A stretch of 64,000 nt of DNA from Pseudo-nitzschia pungens (GCA_037355855.1 CM074763.1:5456001-5520000); one strand, 5' to 3'; positions 31,901 through 41,914 are shown, numbered from the stretch's first letter. Numbers and translations: made by a program. Notes: generated by a model not told the origin, from the letters alone.

Positions 31901-33533
31901 TCTGGTGGATATGGTTCTTGCTGACGACCTTATTCCATGGAGTCTTGTAAGTACCAGGGGCGCCTTGCTCTCGAGCGCCATCAGATATCAAATGCTCGGG
32001 GATACCGACGTCGTGGATGAAAATCTTCAGGCCTTCATACGCTTGCTTCTTGCCATGTATAGGTATGAACTCGTCGTAGCCCTTACCATTACTGAAAACT
32101 TGGGCGGCTGAATCTTGTCGCATGATGCTCGGGACCTTTGCCATCCAGGTGTCGGTGTACCATTTGCCAGCCGCGATGCGCTTGTTTCTGAAGCTCTGCG
32201 TTGGCAATCGGCGGACAAGGGGATGCATAGGGTTGCGGAACCCTTTCTGCGTCGTGACTCGAAGAGTATCCGCAGCCTTTCTCGGAGATACATCCCAAAT
32301 CTTGGACAGACGGTCGGAGTCGATCTTGCAGTATCGTTCGGTGTCAATCGTCGGACCCCACTTGGCTCGTCTGGCGATAGTGTCGAGCTCTGGGTCGACT
32401 GGTTCGACTGCATCGTCCCATCGAACATGCTTGTAAACGGCAGACAGGCAGACGGGGGAATTCCTGCAACGGGGATCCAATTCGAAGCGCTCGCGTCCAT
32501 CGGTGTAGGCGCGCTCGTACAACGGCGTATGCAGGGCATTGATTGTAAGACTTGGTACTGCTGCGTCCTCGTCTACATCATCGTCCCCGCAAGTCTTCAA
32601 GGAATCGCCCGAATGGAAAAAAGAAGATAGCCGCGCATCCAGACGCGAGTCGGATGCGATCGCACATGGGGTCAGATCACGGCGGGTACAGAGTTGCTGA
32701 AGGCTCCGCAGCTTGTACTTCTCATAGCAATCATGCTGTGGCAGAATCAGCTCGTCGTTCCGAAGAGGCTTGTCGTACAAATGGGGACTGAAGTTGGACC
32801 GTGTTTCGACGGGCTCCAGCTTACGCTTGTTGGACTTCTTGGACTGCTTCGTGGTCGGCGCGGACGCATGGGGCGTCCCCGCGCGAAGGACAGACACCGT
32901 AGGATTCAACGGATGAGATCCGTCGATGGCTTCTTCGGCTTGCTCGAACTTCTTGCTCTTCGGATCCCAAGGGAAGTCTCGGGTAGCAACGACATGATCG
33001 CATGTAGCCATTTCATGCTTGGTTGGCTTGCGGGAAGGGAAATAGGACACGACCCCATCAAGCATGAGCTTGATGTCGAGGGTGTGGCCCACATGAGGAT
33101 CTTCAGGGTCGGTATTGTCAATATGGATGGAGTGACTGGACTGCTCATCATACTGACGGGGCGTTTCGCTGACACGATTGGGATGGCAATCCCGTATCTG
33201 ATTCGGACAAATCAAGCTGTGGGACAACTTGTCGCCAAAATACAGGGCTTCGTGGAAATAAATCAACCAAACTTTCCCGTCGGTATCTGTGTAGGCCGTA
33301 ACACAGGTCCCAATAGGAATGTTCTTGATAGGCTCGAGCTCAGGCGAAAAAGGATGAACATCGACGTGGCTGACGACTTGGTCTTCAAGCAAGATCATAT
33401 TGGAGCCGGCGGCAGTCGTATCAGCGTGGCTGTCCAGCTCGCACTGTCCCTCAGGACTCGGGCGCGCGCGCGGCAGATCCATCTGGTACAATAGCCGGCC
33501 AACCTTACTTAATTTCGGGCACCGGCCGTCGTT
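28980..33533 (-). CDS. pol: Copia pol polyprotein (protease, integrase, reverse transcriptase, RNase H)
   Basis: Intact minus-strand frame of about 1500 codons, open from immediately after the gag stop codon. Protease: ELDSHADTTAAGSN near the N-terminus (aspartic protease active site, DSHAD type). Integrase: around residues 450-640, with ISDGAREQGAPGTYK and the copia-typical TPFEIVHGYMPD. Reverse transcriptase: KARLVADGHKVQ, LSADIQNAYLTAPI, RALYGLPVAGASF and the catalytic AYVDDIICC near residue 1140. RNase H: FVDADHAGCKATRRSHTG and TNVYCDNESVVKNT near the C-terminus, then the typical ADLFTKLL. There is no frameshift relative to gag: both lie in one frame separated only by a TGA at 33534-33536, so expression by stop readthrough is a possibility. 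The first ATG downstream of that stop is at about 33482. Confidence 0.93.
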   Translation of the reverse strand, partial: NDGRCPKLSKVGRLLYQMDLPRARPSPEGQCELDSHADTTAAGSNMILLEDQVVSHVDVHPFSPELEPIKNIPIGTCVTAYTDTDGKVWLIYFHEALYFGDKLSHSLICPNQIRDCHPNRVSETPRQYDEQSSHSIHIDNTDPEDPHVGHTLDIKLMLDGVVSYFPSRKPTKHEMATCDHVVATRDFPWDPKSKKFEQAEEAIDGSHPLNPTVSVLRAGTPHASAPTTKQSKKSNKRKLEPVETRSNFSPHLYDKPLRNDELILPQHDCYEKYKLRSLQQLCTRRDLTPCAIASDSRLDARLSSFFHSGDSLKTCGDDDVDEDAAVPSLTINALHTPLYERAYTDGRERFELDPRCRNSPVCLSAVYKHVRWDDAVEPVDPELDTIARRAKWGPTIDTERYCKIDSDRLSKIWDVSPRKAADTLRVTTQKGFRNPMHPLVRRLPTQSFRNKRIAAGKWYTDTWMAKVPSIMRQDSAAQVFSNGKGYDEFIPIHGKKQAYEGLKIFIHDVGIPEHLISDGAREQGAPGTYKTPWNKVVSKNHIHQTFIQPRCPFQNRAELSIGHISRSIRKKTARKRSPKRLWAFCGELVAAIRQRTASSDPTMMGRTPFEIVHGYMPDISLYQAHEWYDFVYWVDLSDGTEKLGRWLGPCGDRFGGGDCHWILNEAAMPVSTNTVRAVTEEEWRSHDVKRYMDSFDQAVESKIGDKVEDNDAKFQATYPDPPAELFEGHQERWELAEPEASIPDIDDLIPDGDDYDEYIGNNVMIQRGDERLRCVVKNRSADLNGNPIGKRNDNPILDTRMYDLQFPDGSIEQYTANIVAESMYSEIDDDGRMFSLLDEIIDHEKDGSAVRKQDATITNKYGRKVPRPTTKGWRLLVSWKDGTESWCKLSDLKESFPVQTAEYAISAKISDQPAFRWWIHHVLRRKKRILKATKRNKYWDRTHKFGVELPHSIPEALAIDRKTGTDYWEKAIAKEMRNNEMAFEFDSSYTVEGLKSEGFSKITTHMIFDVKLGSLTRKARLVADGHKVQATAKEHTFSSVPSRDSVRIFFLLAALNNLDVLSADIQNAYLTAPIKKKYYLVARAEDGFPQHLVGQVCKIVRALYGLPVAGASFRSYLTKHLRTLGYQPCKADPDVHMRVETRKDGSRYWAYLIAYVDDIICCSEDPRRQLESIEQRFTLKDGTIEVPTLYLGADVHPHVVEDDPIPKWAMSSEKYAKKAIDAVEKELGTEQYGYKYLPNKVSTPLTSDYRPEVDVTAELDPSKQNYYQGLIGVLRWLCELGRLDLVMPVSLMSRYLAQARTGHLNQVLHMFAYLKAHARSKLVFDETRPEVDETRFPDCDWSEFYPDAKEVLPPDAPEPLGKAVIMSCFVDADHAGCKATRRSHTGIIIFVNRAPILWFSKRQTTVETSTFGSEIVALRIAIELIEGLRYKLRMMGVPIEGPTNVYCDNESVVKNTTRPESPCNKKHNSVAYHKARESIAAGTIRIAKEPGETNIADLFTKLLNGPALKDHCARCMW

Positions 33534-35474
33534 TCAGTTCTTGGGGTTCTGTCCTTGGTTCGAGCCGTTGCCCTTTTTCTTGCCCTTCTTGCGCCCCTTG
33601 GGCCCAAAACTGTTCCCTGCGCCTTGGGTCGCGGTCGCGGTCGCGGAGGCAGCAGGCGTGGTAGAACTAGTGGACTGAATAGTTCGAGCTTTCTTCTTCT
33701 GGCGGAGGTCGTACAACTGCTTGCGTTGTTCCTTGGAGAAGGTCTTGTAAACTTCGTAGGGATACTTCTTGTCTTCGACCTTCCCGCTATACGATCCGCC
33801 GTGGTTGCTACTTCCTTGACCATCGCCACCATCTTGACGTACAGAGGAAATACTTCGCGCTCGCTTGGTTGAAGCCGCACCCATCTTCCGTATGCCGAGG
33901 CATTTCTTGAAGAATGAGACGCATTCATTGAAGTTCGTGGTATACTTGTCACTGTCGAGGGCTTGGATCTTGGGGTTCTCAAACCGATCGTCTTGGATGC
34001 TGTGGATGAAATTCATGGTGAAGTCTTGCTCGTCTGGCAACTTGCCGTGATTGGTGAGCGTAGTCTGGAAATTCAACCAAGTTCTGCAGTGCTTCTCAAA
34101 GTCGTATGTTCGAGAGTCTCCTGTGTAGCGAGAGGTGTACATACCGGTACGGACCTTGTCAAGGATGGCCGTGACGTTCGTCTGAGAGAAGGCATTCTCG
34201 TATAGAGTTAGGAATGCGGCTCGGGCATTCCCAGTTGGATGCTTCGCGTCTTTGTACTTTCGAGTGTAGGCCCAACCGGGCCCGTCGCTGACTGCGTTAC
34301 AGAGCAGCACCCAAACGTCGTGGTTGTCAGTGACAAACTGTGGGCCTTCAAGCGTGGCGCATCGAACATTATAATCCATCCAGTTGGAATAGGTCCCGTC
34401 GTTCCCAACAGTGGCGGACCTGTCAGCTGCAGTCACCGTCTCTTGCTCCTTCGGGCGAATGACATATGATAAGGGGAATCCTCGTTCATTGTACTGGAAG
34501 CGGAGGAACTGGCGGAAGTTTTCTTCCCACTTACGGAAGTTGTCAAGGCTGGCGAGCTTCGGCGGGGTAATGGATGCGACTGTCTCCTTGTCGGAGGTTT
34601 CCATTCCGTGTAGGCGATCACGAGTTCGGTCGGCTGCGAGGGGATCACTAAGCCAAGTATGGGCTGTAGGCTTGATACCAATGAGTGGTTGGTAGCGGAT
34701 CCACTCAGAAAGAAGCTTAAAGGATTGTCTGAAGGAAAGTCCGATGAATACTCGTTCAGGGTGGGGGCACATCGGATGACGGTCGCTATTGAAATCACGT
34801 AGGTACTTGGGGAGTTCCTTGGCAGAGAGCTGCTGGATCGCCTCGATGCTGTTGAGGCCATTCCGGAATAGTTCATCCGCCGTATCGTTGTTGCTGAAAC
34901 CAGAAAGGATCTTGTGGAGGTCTAACTCCCTTGAGCTGAGCTTTGCTCCATTCTTGTATCCAGAGATTCCACCATTAGCTTGGGCTGTGGCATGGGCTTG
35001 GAGGATTTCAGGACTAGCTCCTGTAGGGGCGGCGACAGGAGCAGGAGCAGGAGCGGGAGCAGGAGCAGGAGCAGGAGCAGGGGCACGAGCGGCGGCAGCA
35101 GCAGCAGCAGCCTCAGCAGCAATCCGAGCCGCGTTCTCGTTGCGCATTGCTCTCAGTTCTTGAATAGCAGCAAGAAGGATCATTTCAGAACGAGGTTGGA
35201 TGTCAAGGTTTGGTTCCTGTTGGACTCTGGAGGCTCCAGCAGGGGCAAAAGGAGGGATTTCAGGCGCTCCGACAGGGGGAACACCGGCGACAGGGGGAAC
35301 ACCGGCGACAGGGGGAACACCGGCTCCAGGCGCTCCGACAGGGGGAACGCCGACTCCATCGACGGCTCCAGGGACAGCGCCTCCAGGGGCAGCGCCTCCG
35401 GGGACAGCGTCAGGGGCGCCGTCTCCGGCGGCGGCTGCAGCGGCGGCGGCTTGGCTTCTAGTTTGCTTGGCCAT
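33534..35474 (-). CDS. gag: Copia gag-like capsid protein
   Basis: A 646-codon minus-strand frame immediately upstream of pol. The N-terminus is low-complexity: poly-Ala, then Gly/Pro/Val repeats (GVPPVAGVPPVAGVPPVGAP) and alternating Ala-Pro. The central part from about residue 190 to 540 looks folded and retrotransposon-gag-like (ELDLHKILSGFSNNDTADEL, NFRKWEENFRQFLRFQYNERG, AAFLTLYENAFSQTNVTAIL). The C-terminus is basic (GPKGRKKGKKKGNG) and could bind nucleic acid in place of a CCHC zinc knuckle, which is absent. It ends in TGA with pol continuing in the same frame. Confidence 0.85.
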   Translation of the reverse strand: MAKQTRSQAAAAAAAAGDGAPDAVPGGAAPGGAVPGAVDGVGVPPVGAPGAGVPPVAGVPPVAGVPPVGAPEIPPFAPAGASRVQQEPNLDIQPRSEMILLAAIQELRAMRNENAARIAAEAAAAAAAARAPAPAPAPAPAPAPAPVAAPTGASPEILQAHATAQANGGISGYKNGAKLSSRELDLHKILSGFSNNDTADELFRNGLNSIEAIQQLSAKELPKYLRDFNSDRHPMCPHPERVFIGLSFRQSFKLLSEWIRYQPLIGIKPTAHTWLSDPLAADRTRDRLHGMETSDKETVASITPPKLASLDNFRKWEENFRQFLRFQYNERGFPLSYVIRPKEQETVTAADRSATVGNDGTYSNWMDYNVRCATLEGPQFVTDNHDVWVLLCNAVSDGPGWAYTRKYKDAKHPTGNARAAFLTLYENAFSQTNVTAILDKVRTGMYTSRYTGDSRTYDFEKHCRTWLNFQTTLTNHGKLPDEQDFTMNFIHSIQDDRFENPKIQALDSDKYTTNFNECVSFFKKCLGIRKMGAASTKRARSISSVRQDGGDGQGSSNHGGSYSGKVEDKKYPYEVYKTFSKEQRKQLYDLRQKKKARTIQSTSSTTPAASATATATQGAGNSFGPKGRKKGKKKGNGSNQGQNPKN

Positions 35475-36441
35475 GGTTGACTTTGCTTGACTTGCTTTGA
35501 GTATCTAACTTGCTTCGGATTTCTAAACCAAATTCTTTTGTGGTGGGGACTGTCTCCATCCAAGTTGTCGATCGAAGGTTCGGGAGCTGTCTCCAATCGA
35601 TGGTCCGCGTCGATTGTTCCGTACTCGACAATTCCGAAAGAAAAGGTATCACGTATCACGTCAGCATTGGTGTCAACAGTTCCGTGTCAACAGCTAAAAA
35701 GGTATTCACATCGATTGTTCCGATTCCGATTCGATGGTTGGTTAAAAAGGTATCCACATCGATGGTTCCGATTCGATGGTTGGTTACGACCAAAAGAGAA
35801 GAATTCTATCGGTCTTTCTGCTCTGCTCTGGACCAATCGATTTGATTCTGAGATATGACAGATCTCAGGGTTCTTGGCTTGTCTGATTCCAAATTCCCTT
35901 GGCTAAAATCAAAATCGATGGTATGGCAGATTGGAGGTTGTCTGCGCCTCACTATTCTGATGGATGGTCCTGACGTCATGTTCTTATTCTGCTGGATATA
36001 ACTGACTGTTCTCACTGGAATACGTGGTGGTCTGTCTCCACGAAAGCCTTTTCTTTTTCCAGTGTGGTTCCATCCGTTGCAAACAAGCGTCCCCTTGAAT
36101 CCTGTAAATAACAGGGAATCATGGACGCTGCTTTCTCCACGTCCTGCTCCTTCCCCACCGGATCGAGCTCCATGGTGCCACCATGATGCTCAACTACCGT
36201 ATCATGTATCAGTAGACCCCCAGAGGTGGATGTGCTGGGCTCCGGTCGGTCCGCGTGTCTGCTGGGGAAGGGCTCCCCATTAACATCAGGGATCTCGCGA
36301 TGTCAGCTGTAGGTCCAATAAGCTGATGTTTTACATCCAAGTGTAGGCATGGATGCCAGTGGTGATCAGCCAGCTGGGTTTCATCACACGCTCTAGCCGG
36401 CGTCCCGGTTCGTAGTGGGTCGAGCGGTGGGTCTGATAAAC
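35475..36441 (-). other. 5' leader of the copia element
   Basis: Untranslated sequence between the 5' LTR and gag. It includes direct repeats of about 45 bases (35697-35785) built from GTATCCACATCGATGGTTCCG and GATTCGATGGTTGGTTA. No conserved ORF. Confidence 0.6.
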
Positions 36442-37350
36442 TGTGTTGATATCCGCTCGTCAGCGGTCTTCGGGGAACTTAATCGTAGATAAACGTCTTG
36501 TACTGTGTACTAAAATAGGGCAAAAGCCTTAACAACGATAATACATAAAGTTCTGGCAAATCGTGAGTCTACAGCGGACTGTTCAAGGCCTATTGCATAC
36601 ACTCAAGCAATACAAAGCACTTCCCTAGAGGTACATCGGAATCGATCGGTAGGAGGGCATGATAGGTGTGTTTATTTTAGAGCATAAAAGAAAGAGTGAA
36701 TAAAAGGGAGCTGAGCCAAAGCGCTCAGCTCTGTATCGTGTATCGTGACATCGATTCGCTAACTCGTATAATAACAGAACTCCTGTAGCTCTGGTACTGT
36801 ATCCTACGAGTAGCGTACCGTATCGGAGTATCGTAGGTATCTCCGATTAATTAGACCGAATCGTGTGCTAGCGCGTTGGGTAACTGTTTGGGTCGGGTAT
36901 GCAGTCATAGTACATATTGTACACCAATGACCCGACCCCGGCGGTAGCATCATATCTTAGCATTGGTATCATGGTAGGTTAGCATCTTCCAGTATCTCGT
37001 AGCCTTAGCATCCCTAACCCTGTAGCATTTAGCTACACCATAAAGGTGCTTTACTCGGGGTACGTACGATTGGTACAAATCGTACGCGGCGACCCTAGTA
37101 AACTCTGCTAGCAATACTAGACAGGATAGGTCTGCTGCTAAGCCTGTTGCTAAGCCTGCTGCTAAGCCTGTTGCTAAGCCTGTTGCTAAGCCTGTTGCTG
37201 AGCCTATATGCTAGCAATTAGCACACAGCTCTAGCATTCAGCTCAGCACCTGTTAGTCAGTTACTGGAGGCTGCTGACTGTAGCCCCAGTACATTCTCCT
37301 ACACAGGAGCCTTGCTAGCACAGATCATAGCACCACCTCGAATATCTTCA
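36442..37350 (-). repeat. 5' LTR of the copia element
   Basis: Direct copy of 27443-28356, carrying the same six 12-mer tandem units (about 37134-37203) and the same nested inverted repeat (36890-36938). Confidence 0.93.
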
Positions 37351-38360
37351 TATGCGGTCATTCTTGCGCTTTCTTCTTGGTGATCTGTGCTGGTTCTACA
37401 ATTCTAATGGTTGGTTCTCATTATTAGTAGTAACCTTACCGTACGGTACTCTATTATTTTGAGATAGAACCTCTCTAGTTTTTTAAAGAACGTGACACGA
37501 GCACCAAACATTAAGGTTAGTGCCTTCTTCATGTTTCTTTTAAGCCTAACGAACATAAACCTCACACACCGATACTAAAGCTACTAAGAAGTAAATTCAA
37601 ATGTACCGGTAGAACCTTCATCGTACGTCCTGTAAATCTTACTCTCTGAAACACTACGGAGGAAAGTGTCACGGTTCCGCGTGGAAATGATTTGTACCGG
37701 CATCAACAAAAGAGCTACCGGTAGAGAGAGCAAGACGTCCAGGTTCCAAACCAAAATGACCGCGATGGGGATGTATGCCGACCAAGATTCTTTGCGATTG
37801 CCATGGGCACAAATGGCGATGGAAATTTGTTTTGTTTTTAGCTACGAGATTTGGAGTCATACTTCCATCATCCAGTCATACATTTTTGTCGAAAGTTTTT
37901 TTGTCGGCTCCATTCGGACTCCTCCATGCTGACACCACACGATGTTCCAACGATGCTGAGCGGTGACATGCAAATTTCGGGCGGCAGTGGCGTACGAGTT
38001 TTAGTACATTCTGTACAGGAAATTTTCGCTAGTTTCTGTATGCGTACGAAATTGTACAAGTGAGTAATCTTAGTGATGTTCTTGTTCTGTTCGATGCGAT
38101 GAGACGCGATGGCATGCTATTAATATCACTGACTATTCCCTATCGAAAAAGAAAATTATCAGGTGTGTTGGGACAACTGCGAATGTTCCCAACTCAACCA
38201 TCGCCTTAAGGATCCGAGCTTGTTGACTTCCATCAAGAGAAAAGAATTCGGAACAGTGCAAAGCACAACAGAGCAGAACAGAACACGGCGCGTCGATTGA
38301 TTGATTGATTGATCGATCGAACGAACCGAGCCATCAACGAGACGGCAACACCCAACCACC
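37351..38360. other. Intergenic region between the retroelement and the HSF-like gene
   Basis: No convincing gene. The retroelement-proximal part has TAACCTTACCGTACGGTACTC and related words (37425-37450); a (GATT)n run precedes the HSF-like start near 38296. Confidence 0.5.
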
Positions 38361-39962
38361 ATGTCGACACTAGCATCACAGATGACGTCGAAGATGTCCA
38401 CGGCGTACAGTGGACTATCGGCATTGATCCAAGCGGCCACAAGCCAGCTTGGCGATTTGGCAGAAACCGATACTTCGGAAACCAATTCGTTGGTGGGATC
38501 GCCACCGATGCTCTCAAATCCCATAACTCCGACGCTAGGGGCCACACAACTATTGGATCTGGACGGCGGAACGTCGTCGTCGTCGTATACAGCAGCCACC
38601 GTTACTCCGCTTGTGCCTTCGATTCGAGAGCAAGAACCAACAACGACCAGGACGACATCGAAGTTCTCTTTCCCGGAGACGTTGATGGTTCTTTTGTTGA
38701 ATCCAGTCCACGAAGACGTAGTTACCTTTCTGCCCGATGGCAAATATTTTGCCATCCGGAGAGCGGACTTCACCAACCAGCTTCTAAACCAGCATTTCCA
38801 GCTGAGGTGCTTCGACGAATTCCTCGAGGTAGCCAAGGGGTGGGGATTTGTTAGAGTGAATGGAAACATCAACCAAGTTGGCAACGGTGACGCCGGAGAG
38901 CTTTCCTCTACGGAACACAGGAGCAATGTCGACAGCAGTAAGGCGGATATCTATGTCTTTCGGCGTTCTTATTTCGAGAAGAATCGACCCATAGACCTGA
39001 CCAAAATAATATTTCAAAACGAAACACGAGATTCGTCTCCGCAGACAACTCACACCACTGGGAGTGGAAAGAGCAACAGCATGACAAAGAAACGAGGGCT
39101 GTCTGCGCTTCATACAGAGAAGGATTCTGGGAGGAATCATCGCCAGCGATTAAGGAGAAAGTCGAAAACAGTTCCAGAAGATGTAGATCATCCTCTCTCC
39201 ATTCGCGGTGGAACGTGTGACCAACCAGCGCAACAACTAAGACGCCGGTCGTCGTTGGAGCTTCGGGGTGTGGCACAAGCCATAACGTCGTCGAAGATAT
39301 ATCTGAGCAACACTAGCGACATAATCCAAGACGACGATAGCCACCACAACTCGGTGATGGACACTGCCGATGGCGGCTCGTCTTCCGGAAGCGGATCAGA
39401 TCACATCACGGTGCCGCAACTGAAACGACAATCCACTACATCTTCACTTGTGGATGGGGGGGTAGAGACTGCCACACACACGATTGTGACGGATGCCATC
39501 GAGGCCCTATTATTCGACGAAACGCATACCCGAGAAACCTATAACCGGCACGAGAAAGAGCTATCCGTGTCCTCTCTACCAGGTGTGGTCCCTATCAGCA
39601 AACAACTCTTTTCTGCGAGCGACAACAATGGCGCAAGCAGTGGCACAAATCCAACCGAGAACGACGAAGGTGGGGTGATGACCGGAACTTCCGGCGACCT
39701 GGGAAAGGAAATAGATTCAAATAAACCAAGGCAAGAACCGTCGTCTTCGTCCTGTTCGGTGGACAAAGCCAAAATCGACTGTCTCGAGGATGCGTCAAAG
39801 TTTTCCAAGTGTGGTAATCTCAGGGTTGTGATACCGAGTCATGGTGGTGAACCTCAACCACAGCGCGACTCGGTCTACGGATCCATGGTGGTCAGTCCTG
39901 CTCGAATGGAAGCTGCTGCAGCTCTTGTCAGCCAATCCAGAATTCGAAAACAGGGGCGTTGA
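38361..39962 (+). CDS. HSF-type DNA-binding transcription factor
   Basis: Intact 533-codon frame. After a Ser/Thr-rich N-terminus, residues about 100-230 form a heat-shock-factor-type winged helix: FSFPETLMVLLLNPVHEDVVTFLPDGKYFAI, then the recognition-helix region NQHFQLRCFDEFLEVAKGWGFVRV, and after an insertion DIYVFRRSYFEKNRPIDL. This divergent version, FLPDGKYFAI in place of WxxxGxSF, with a polar insert before the last strand, is the kind seen in the large HSF families of diatoms. The C-terminal 300 residues are Ser/Thr/Asp-rich and probably disordered, without an obvious heptad-repeat trimerisation helix. It should bind DNA in the nucleus; target genes are unknown. Confidence 0.82.
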   Translation: MSTLASQMTSKMSTAYSGLSALIQAATSQLGDLAETDTSETNSLVGSPPMLSNPITPTLGATQLLDLDGGTSSSSYTAATVTPLVPSIREQEPTTTRTTSKFSFPETLMVLLLNPVHEDVVTFLPDGKYFAIRRADFTNQLLNQHFQLRCFDEFLEVAKGWGFVRVNGNINQVGNGDAGELSSTEHRSNVDSSKADIYVFRRSYFEKNRPIDLTKIIFQNETRDSSPQTTHTTGSGKSNSMTKKRGLSALHTEKDSGRNHRQRLRRKSKTVPEDVDHPLSIRGGTCDQPAQQLRRRSSLELRGVAQAITSSKIYLSNTSDIIQDDDSHHNSVMDTADGGSSSGSGSDHITVPQLKRQSTTSSLVDGGVETATHTIVTDAIEALLFDETHTRETYNRHEKELSVSSLPGVVPISKQLFSASDNNGASSGTNPTENDEGGVMTGTSGDLGKEIDSNKPRQEPSSSSCSVDKAKIDCLEDASKFSKCGNLRVVIPSHGGEPQPQRDSVYGSMVVSPARMEAAAALVSQSRIRKQGR

Positions 39963-40170
39963 AATTGAACGAAGGAGCCGTAGCTACTGTAGAAGAGTTA
40001 CGCAATGAGTGAATCGGGCTAGATCCACAGTGTCCCGGTTTGTGGTACGCCGCGCATGGATTGAAATGTTTGAACAGAACAATCCCACTCGCGAAGGAAG
40101 TTAGCGTCTAAGAGTGCAGTTGATGTAATGGTGCTATCTTAAGAAAATCGTAAAATCCAGTGTAATTGCG

Positions 40171-41242
40171 TTACTTCTTGCCTTTACTGGTTTCGTCGTC
40201 ATCGTCGATGTTTGGTAACCAATTACCAAATGTATCTTCGAAACTTTGCTGGGCCTTGTCTCCCTGCGCGTCGAAGAAGCCCCTATCTGAATCGAAGTCA
40301 TAAGCAGGAATGAAACGATTCGTCGTCCGCGGTGTCTTCGTCATGTCTTTGGCTTTGCCGTCTCCCCACTGCAACTCTCGCTTTTGACTGGCATCTTCGC
40401 TGAACAAGTCCAAGTCGGAATTCATAAATTGATACATGTTCAATACTTTTTCAAGCTCTCCCAAGTCGGGTCCTTCTATTCTAGCCACACGGTTACCTTG
40501 GTAGAAGATATCTGTCGTTGGCCTAAATAATCATGATAGCGATTTCATTCACTCTGTGAGCACCGTGCGATGTATCATTTCATGATTCAAGCATCTTCCA
40601 ACACTATTAGCAAAGTTCAAACGATGTGGCGGTACCAACGCCTTCAAAGATGCATACTAGTTACAACCACATCAATCAATCACTCAGTATGCAAATTCAC
40701 ACGAGCTTTGATGGGACAAATCTTACTCACCAGCTTCGAACATTAACCTGCTCCAAGAGTAGGTGGGCATCTTCGAACTCTTCCATGCATCGCATGAAGA
40801 TAGTTGCGGGATTGCCTCTGGCAAAACGCTCGTACTCAGCCTCGGTGGCACGGCACTCGGCACGACTGGCGGAAGAGTACTTCACCACTACTACAATGCC
40901 ATCGGGTCGCTCAGGTATAGGTTGGCTGGCCAACTGTACGATCTGTTCCAATTCTTCGATCAAGCTGAGTTCCTTGACCATGTATGATCCTGAAGCTTCT
41001 CCGTAGTAGTCTCCTTGTGCATCGCCCACCATTCTTAGATTCCCCTCTCCCTCCGGACGAGCGGTACGGTGTAAGCGTGAATCCTCATGGTCGACGGTTC
41101 GGGAAGCAGAAAAGGCAATCACCACCGGATTCCTGGGAACAAAACCGAAGACGACTTCTGCGTTCAGAAATGCTTGACATAAACAGCAAATACCCAAAAA
41201 CAGTCGGTGGGGGATACAGAGGCTTTTCTTGCTGCTTGTCAT
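40171..41242 (-). CDS. Thioredoxin-like protein, probably plastid-targeted, two exons
   Basis: Exons 40731-41242 and 40171-40522 join through a GT-AG intron (40523-40730, donor GTGAGT) to give about 287 residues. The N-terminus has a signal-peptide core (LFLGICCLCQAFLNAEVV) followed by VFGFVPRN, which resembles the diatom ASAFAP plastid-import motif with F after the cleavage site. The body has a thioredoxin fold: GIVVVVKYSSASRAECRATEAEYERFA, NPATIFMRC, then across the junction SWPTTDIFYQGNRVARIEG and LGELEKVLNMYQ. The CxxC active site is not intact; only one cysteine (AEC) is left at that place, so disulfide-reductase activity is unlikely. The C-terminus is an acidic tail (DDDDETSKGKK). It lies divergent from the first gene of the tandem cluster. 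Confidence 0.8.
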
Positions 41243-41914
41243 CTTGCGGAGACTAATCTTTACCGGTTCAAAAGTTCTTGGTTGTAATCGAGGGCTTGGT
41301 TTGTGGCGTGCATCGCTAATGAAAGCAGAAAACCTCAGAGGTGAGATCCGGTATCGAGCTGCATCCGATTTCGCTGAGCTGTGAATTCGTGCCTTCGTTC
41401 CCTTTTTTTCGAATTCCTACGTCGTTTGGAACAACCGTACCAAATTGAAAATCGCATTCGAATGTTTTGCAACTTTTTTAAAAAAGACAAAACCTTACAA
41501 GTACGCAGTCACGATAAGTACGTAATGTTACGTATCGTACCTTCAAATGATAGGAATGTGTCTACCAGTACAAATTCAATTTTTCTCGACTGGAACGACT
41601 TCCAACAAAACCGGTGCAAACTGTGAACATCAGTGCCAACTGCGCGAAACTTGTCCCCTCTCACAAAATAATCGAAAGGTTTTGTTGGTGCACTCCGAAA
41701 TAATTGACTCATAACGGTTCGTGATAGAATTTGTTGTTGCACATCACCCTCTGATGAATGGATTGCCGTCAATAGTGAGCAAATTGTTATCTTCCCATTA
41801 ATGTCACACTAAAATAGCGACTTCAGGACTTGGTTCGACTACGAAGAATAGCAATTGCAATCCAAACCTTCCCGTTCTATTAAACAGAAACGTTGATAGT
41901 TCATCACAACCACC
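41243..41914. other. Divergent intergenic region
   Basis: Upstream of the thioredoxin-like gene (minus) and the first tandem-cluster gene (plus). Contains ACCTTACAAGTACG and TACGTAATGTTACGTATCGTACC words near 41490-41540. No gene seen. Confidence 0.45.

Larger units (their letters stand above)
27443..37350 (-). mobile_element. Near-intact Ty1/copia LTR retrotransposon (diatom CoDi-like), minus strand
   Basis: Two direct LTRs (27443-28356 and 36442-37350) flank a 8.1-kb interior. The interior encodes, on the minus strand, a gag-like ORF and then a pol ORF in copia order: protease, integrase, reverse transcriptase, RNase H. LTR ends read TG...CA on the minus strand. The flanks share only a short TGCG (plus-strand) match, so a clean 5-bp target duplication is not seen. 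Next to the 5' LTR (minus-strand reading) is GTTTATCAGACCCACC, whose TATCAGA core resembles initiator-Met primer-binding sites. Long open frames and very similar LTRs suggest a young insertion. The nearest flanking genes are LeuRS, about 1.6 kb to the left, and the HSF-like gene, 1 kb to the right. Confidence 0.92.

Noticed and set aside
29024..33494. Plus-strand ORFs across the retroelement
   Set aside because: They mirror the minus-strand pol frame, which carries all catalytic motifs.
27438..37355. Five-base target-site duplication around the copia element
   Set aside because: Only a four-base TGCG match can be found and it depends on shifting the LTR ends; not good enough to call.
37666..38063. 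Short plus- and minus-strand ORFs before the HSF-like gene
   Set aside because: Under 90 codons, overlapping in several frames, no recognisable motif.
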